From assembly GCA_944325585.1 (NCBI GenBank), contig CALVAS010000009.1, positions 1-42,339 on the forward strand: a DNA stretch of 42,339 bases, in the 5' to 3' direction. The position numbers and the translations under genes were made by a program. Within the stretch, counting starts at the first letter, position 1. Every line of letters begins with the position of its first letter. This document shows, piece after piece, positions 40,479 through 42,339 of this stretch. The notes beneath the pieces are model-generated. The model saw nothing but the letters and a program-made list of their open reading frames with translations, was not told where the DNA came from and did no database searches. The stretch is from Candidatus Gastranaerophilales bacterium (GTDB taxonomy: Bacteria > Cyanobacteriota > Vampirovibrionia > Gastranaerophilales > Gastranaerophilaceae).

Positions 40479-41495
40479 ATGTCAATAACGATTTTACTTT
40501 TAATAGCTGTTGTAGCAATTGCTCTTGTATTTGAATTTATTAACGGATTCCATGATTGCGCAAACGCAATTGCAACCGTTGTTTCCACAAAAGTTCTCTC
40601 TCCAAAGCAGGCAGTACTGTTCGGAGCCGGATTGGAATTTATCGGTGCATTAACAGGTACACACGTCGCAAAAACAATCGGTTCTGGCATTGTTAACGGC
40701 GAGATGATTACGCTGACAGTAATCTTTTGTGCTCTGCTTTCAGCCGTTATCTGGAATTTATTTACGTGGTGGCTCGGCTTGCCCTCAAGTTCATCTCACG
40801 CATTGATTGGTGGACTTCTGGGTGCAACAATCGTAAAAGCAGGTGTAAGTGCGGTTCATGTAAAGACTCTAATTGATAAAGTAATTATTCCAATGTTCAC
40901 ATCACCTGTTTTAGGTTTCTGTGCCGGCTTTACATTAATGCTTATTCTGGCATGGATAATCTTAATAACAAGGGCACATCCGGACAAAGTAAATAAAAAA
41001 TTCAGGAAATTACAACTTTTATCTTCAGGTCTGATGGCTTTAAGCCACGGTTCAAACGATGCGCAAAAGACAATGGGTATTATTACGCTTGCACTTCTTG
41101 CAGGCGGAGTTCTTCATCAAGCACCAAACGGCGACTTTGAGATTCCTGTTTACGTAATCATTGCCTGCGCAATTACAATGGCTGCAGGTACAATGAACGG
41201 CGGCTGGAAAATTATTAAAACAATGGGGCATAAAATAATTAAATTGAAACCGATTCACGGCTTTGCAGCAGAAACCTCCGCTGCCGGATTAATATTAACA
41301 GCTTCGCATTTCGGGATTCCGCTGAGCACTACTCACGTAATATCTACAGCAATAATGGGTGTCGGCTCAACCTTACATGCACATGCAGTCAAATGGAAAA
41401 TCGTAGGCAACATTGTAACGGCCTGGGTTTTAACAATACCTGCCTGCATGATTATTTCATCCGGAATTTATTATTTGATTTATAAAATAGTTTAA
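40479..41495 (+). CDS. pit: Inorganic phosphate transporter, Pit family
   Basis: Low-affinity proton-coupled phosphate (metal-phosphate) transporter of the inner membrane. 338 residues, about ten hydrophobic helices. The two internal Pit repeats are seen as 'NGFHDCANAIATVVSTKVLS' near the N-terminus and 'SHGSNDAQKTMGIITLALLA' in the second half. The other pair is 'LGLPSSSSHALIGGLLGA' and 'FGIPLSTTHVISTAIMGVGS'. It is co-transcribed with the DUF47 regulator. The length is typical of the short bacterial type without the central cytoplasmic loop. Confidence 0.95.
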   Translation: MSITILLLIAVVAIALVFEFINGFHDCANAIATVVSTKVLSPKQAVLFGAGLEFIGALTGTHVAKTIGSGIVNGEMITLTVIFCALLSAVIWNLFTWWLGLPSSSSHALIGGLLGATIVKAGVSAVHVKTLIDKVIIPMFTSPVLGFCAGFTLMLILAWIILITRAHPDKVNKKFRKLQLLSSGLMALSHGSNDAQKTMGIITLALLAGGVLHQAPNGDFEIPVYVIIACAITMAAGTMNGGWKIIKTMGHKIIKLKPIHGFAAETSAAGLILTASHFGIPLSTTHVISTAIMGVGSTLHAHAVKWKIVGNIVTAWVLTIPACMIISSGIYYLIYKIV

Positions 41496-41565
41496 ATATT
41501 GTCTATATGTAGTCATTCAAATTGAAAAATTTTTATTTAAAACAAATTAAAGATAGGAAGACTTT

Positions 41566-42123
41566 ATGTTTGAATATTTTACGGAAAATGCGCTAAATGC
41601 GATTATAGCGGCACAAAAAGAAGCTCGAAGACTTGGACGCAATCATGTTGGAACTGAACATATTTTACTTGGAATTATGTCAGATAATTCGGATATAGCC
41701 AGAAAGATTCTTTTAAACAAAGGACTTACTTTAGATAAGATAAAATTGGAAGTAGAAAACATAACAGGACAAGGGACGGAAGATGTTGAACCTGAAATTC
41801 CGTTTACGGAGCATGCAAAGAAAGTTTTACAGTCTGCAGAGAATATATCCACAAAGCTAGGACATAATTATATAGGACAGATACATCTATTATATGGTTT
41901 GGTTGATACAGACAGCATTGCTTTGAAAGTATTTAATAATCTCGGTATTGATGTAAAAGAACTTAAAAATCATATAAAAGAAACCTTATCAGGAATACAG
42001 CCAATGCCTCTTTCTATCAAAACTCCTACTTCTTATTTAATATTCAAAAAAAGCCATTTTATAATTAGCATTTTTGTCATAATTTTATTATTGCTACTGG
42101 TTTTCTACTTATTTCATGCTTAA
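41566..42123 (+). CDS. Tail-anchored Clp N-domain protein
   Basis: A 185-residue protein made of two Clp N-domain repeats (about residues 5-70 and 75-140): 'FTENALNAIIAAQKEARRLG', 'VGTEHILLGIMSDNSDIARK' and 'EHAKKVLQSAENISTKLGHN', 'IGQIHLLYGLVDTDSIALKV'. This is the substrate- and adaptor-binding module of ClpC. No AAA+ ATPase domain follows. The last 22 residues form one hydrophobic helix ('FIISIFVIILLLLLVFYLF') and a short tail, which would place the domain on the cytoplasmic face of the membrane. It may recruit ClpC adaptors or substrates to the membrane, which is an inference. The ATG has ATAGGAAG upstream. Confidence 0.85.
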   Translation: MFEYFTENALNAIIAAQKEARRLGRNHVGTEHILLGIMSDNSDIARKILLNKGLTLDKIKLEVENITGQGTEDVEPEIPFTEHAKKVLQSAENISTKLGHNYIGQIHLLYGLVDTDSIALKVFNNLGIDVKELKNHIKETLSGIQPMPLSIKTPTSYLIFKKSHFIISIFVIILLLLLVFYLFHA

Positions 42124-42339
42124 AAATTTATAGGCTTCTCTGCCAGTCAAACACACTTGAAGTATACCCAACCAGCACTTGCTTCGCAATAAAAAACTCC
42201 GCTGACTGTACGACATTGGAACTTTTTATTCAAAAGCTGTATCATAAAATTGTTGAAAACCAAATTAGTAATTTAAATATTTTTCATTTTTTGTAGTTTT
42301 TCCAATCCCGAAATAAAATAAATAACCTGTGTAATATTA
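42124..42339. other. Intergenic DNA at the window edge
   Basis: No gene, RNA or clear terminator is visible in these 216 bases. The sequence turns AT-rich towards the end and may be the start of a promoter region. Confidence 0.4.

Noticed and set aside
1-42339. CRISPR array, prophage, toxin-antitoxin pair
   Set aside because: No regularly spaced repeats, phage structural genes or typical two-gene toxin modules were found. The Xre regulator at 38988 has only a convergent small neighbour, not a co-directional toxin.

Overview
The window looks like one chromosome segment of an AT-rich, Gram-negative-type bacterium of the non-photosynthetic cyanobacterial sister lineage (Vampirovibrionia/Melainabacteria, most like the gut order Gastranaerophilales). 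This is inference from the sequence: a cyanobacterial-style sigma-70 factor, prepilins with the 'AFTMAEVLITLGIIG' type start, flagellar genes together with PilT, TrxB, separate GlyQ, and very AT-rich intergenic DNA. Nearly every base is in a recognisable housekeeping or cell-surface gene. There is no prophage, transposase or CRISPR array.

Layout. 1-2.8 kb: the end of metF, deoC, then flhB-fliA. 2.8-7 kb: a 5'-nucleotidase-like phosphoesterase, a papain-like protein and a stand-alone OLD-type TOPRIM protein. 7-9.4 kb (minus strand): fliJ-fliK-hook protein. 9.4-12.8 kb (minus): a secreted Tyr/Arg-rich protein, then pilT-recO-membrane protein. 12.8-14.3 kb: an intergenic region with a DNA dyad and an orphan terminator, a GT-D glycosyltransferase and tRNA-Glu. 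14.3-22.5 kb (minus): trxB, an exported protein, pgi, prepilin A, two tandem APC permeases and glyQ. 22.7-29.8 kb: a phosphomevalonate-kinase-like P-loop kinase, a small unknown, an orphan NarL-type regulator, a GH13-like enzyme, recN and a sigma factor. 30-34 kb: a calpain-like protease, tRNA-Leu beside a tRNA-like remnant, then rplS-rbgA-rnhB. 34-42 kb: prepilin B, a TPR protein, mnmG, an Xre regulator, a small unknown, a DUF47/PhoU-like protein with a Pit phosphate transporter, and a tail-anchored Clp-N protein.

The most interesting signal is a pair of prepilin genes, 16 kb apart. Each has a strong promoter, a good ribosome binding site and an ATG, followed within 11 codons by a long poly-G tract (12 G and 14 G on the coding strand). 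In both, the tract as assembled puts the ATG out of frame with the pilin, while the pilin frame is open back to the tract. The sequence after the tract is conserved between the two genes in the pilin reading frame. This is the architecture of slipped-strand phase variation, here applied to a pilin family with a shared leader cassette. The retraction ATPase PilT and a FliA-type sigma factor lie in the same window, so two surface-appendage systems are encoded here.

Other points worth checking: a FliA-like promoter in front of the calpain-like protease, a perfect 12-bp hairpin over the ribosome binding site of an Xre regulator, apparently leaderless recN and mnmG, a tRNA-like double hairpin beside tRNA-Leu, and several small proteins with a similar N-terminal Pro-x-Phe-type segment.
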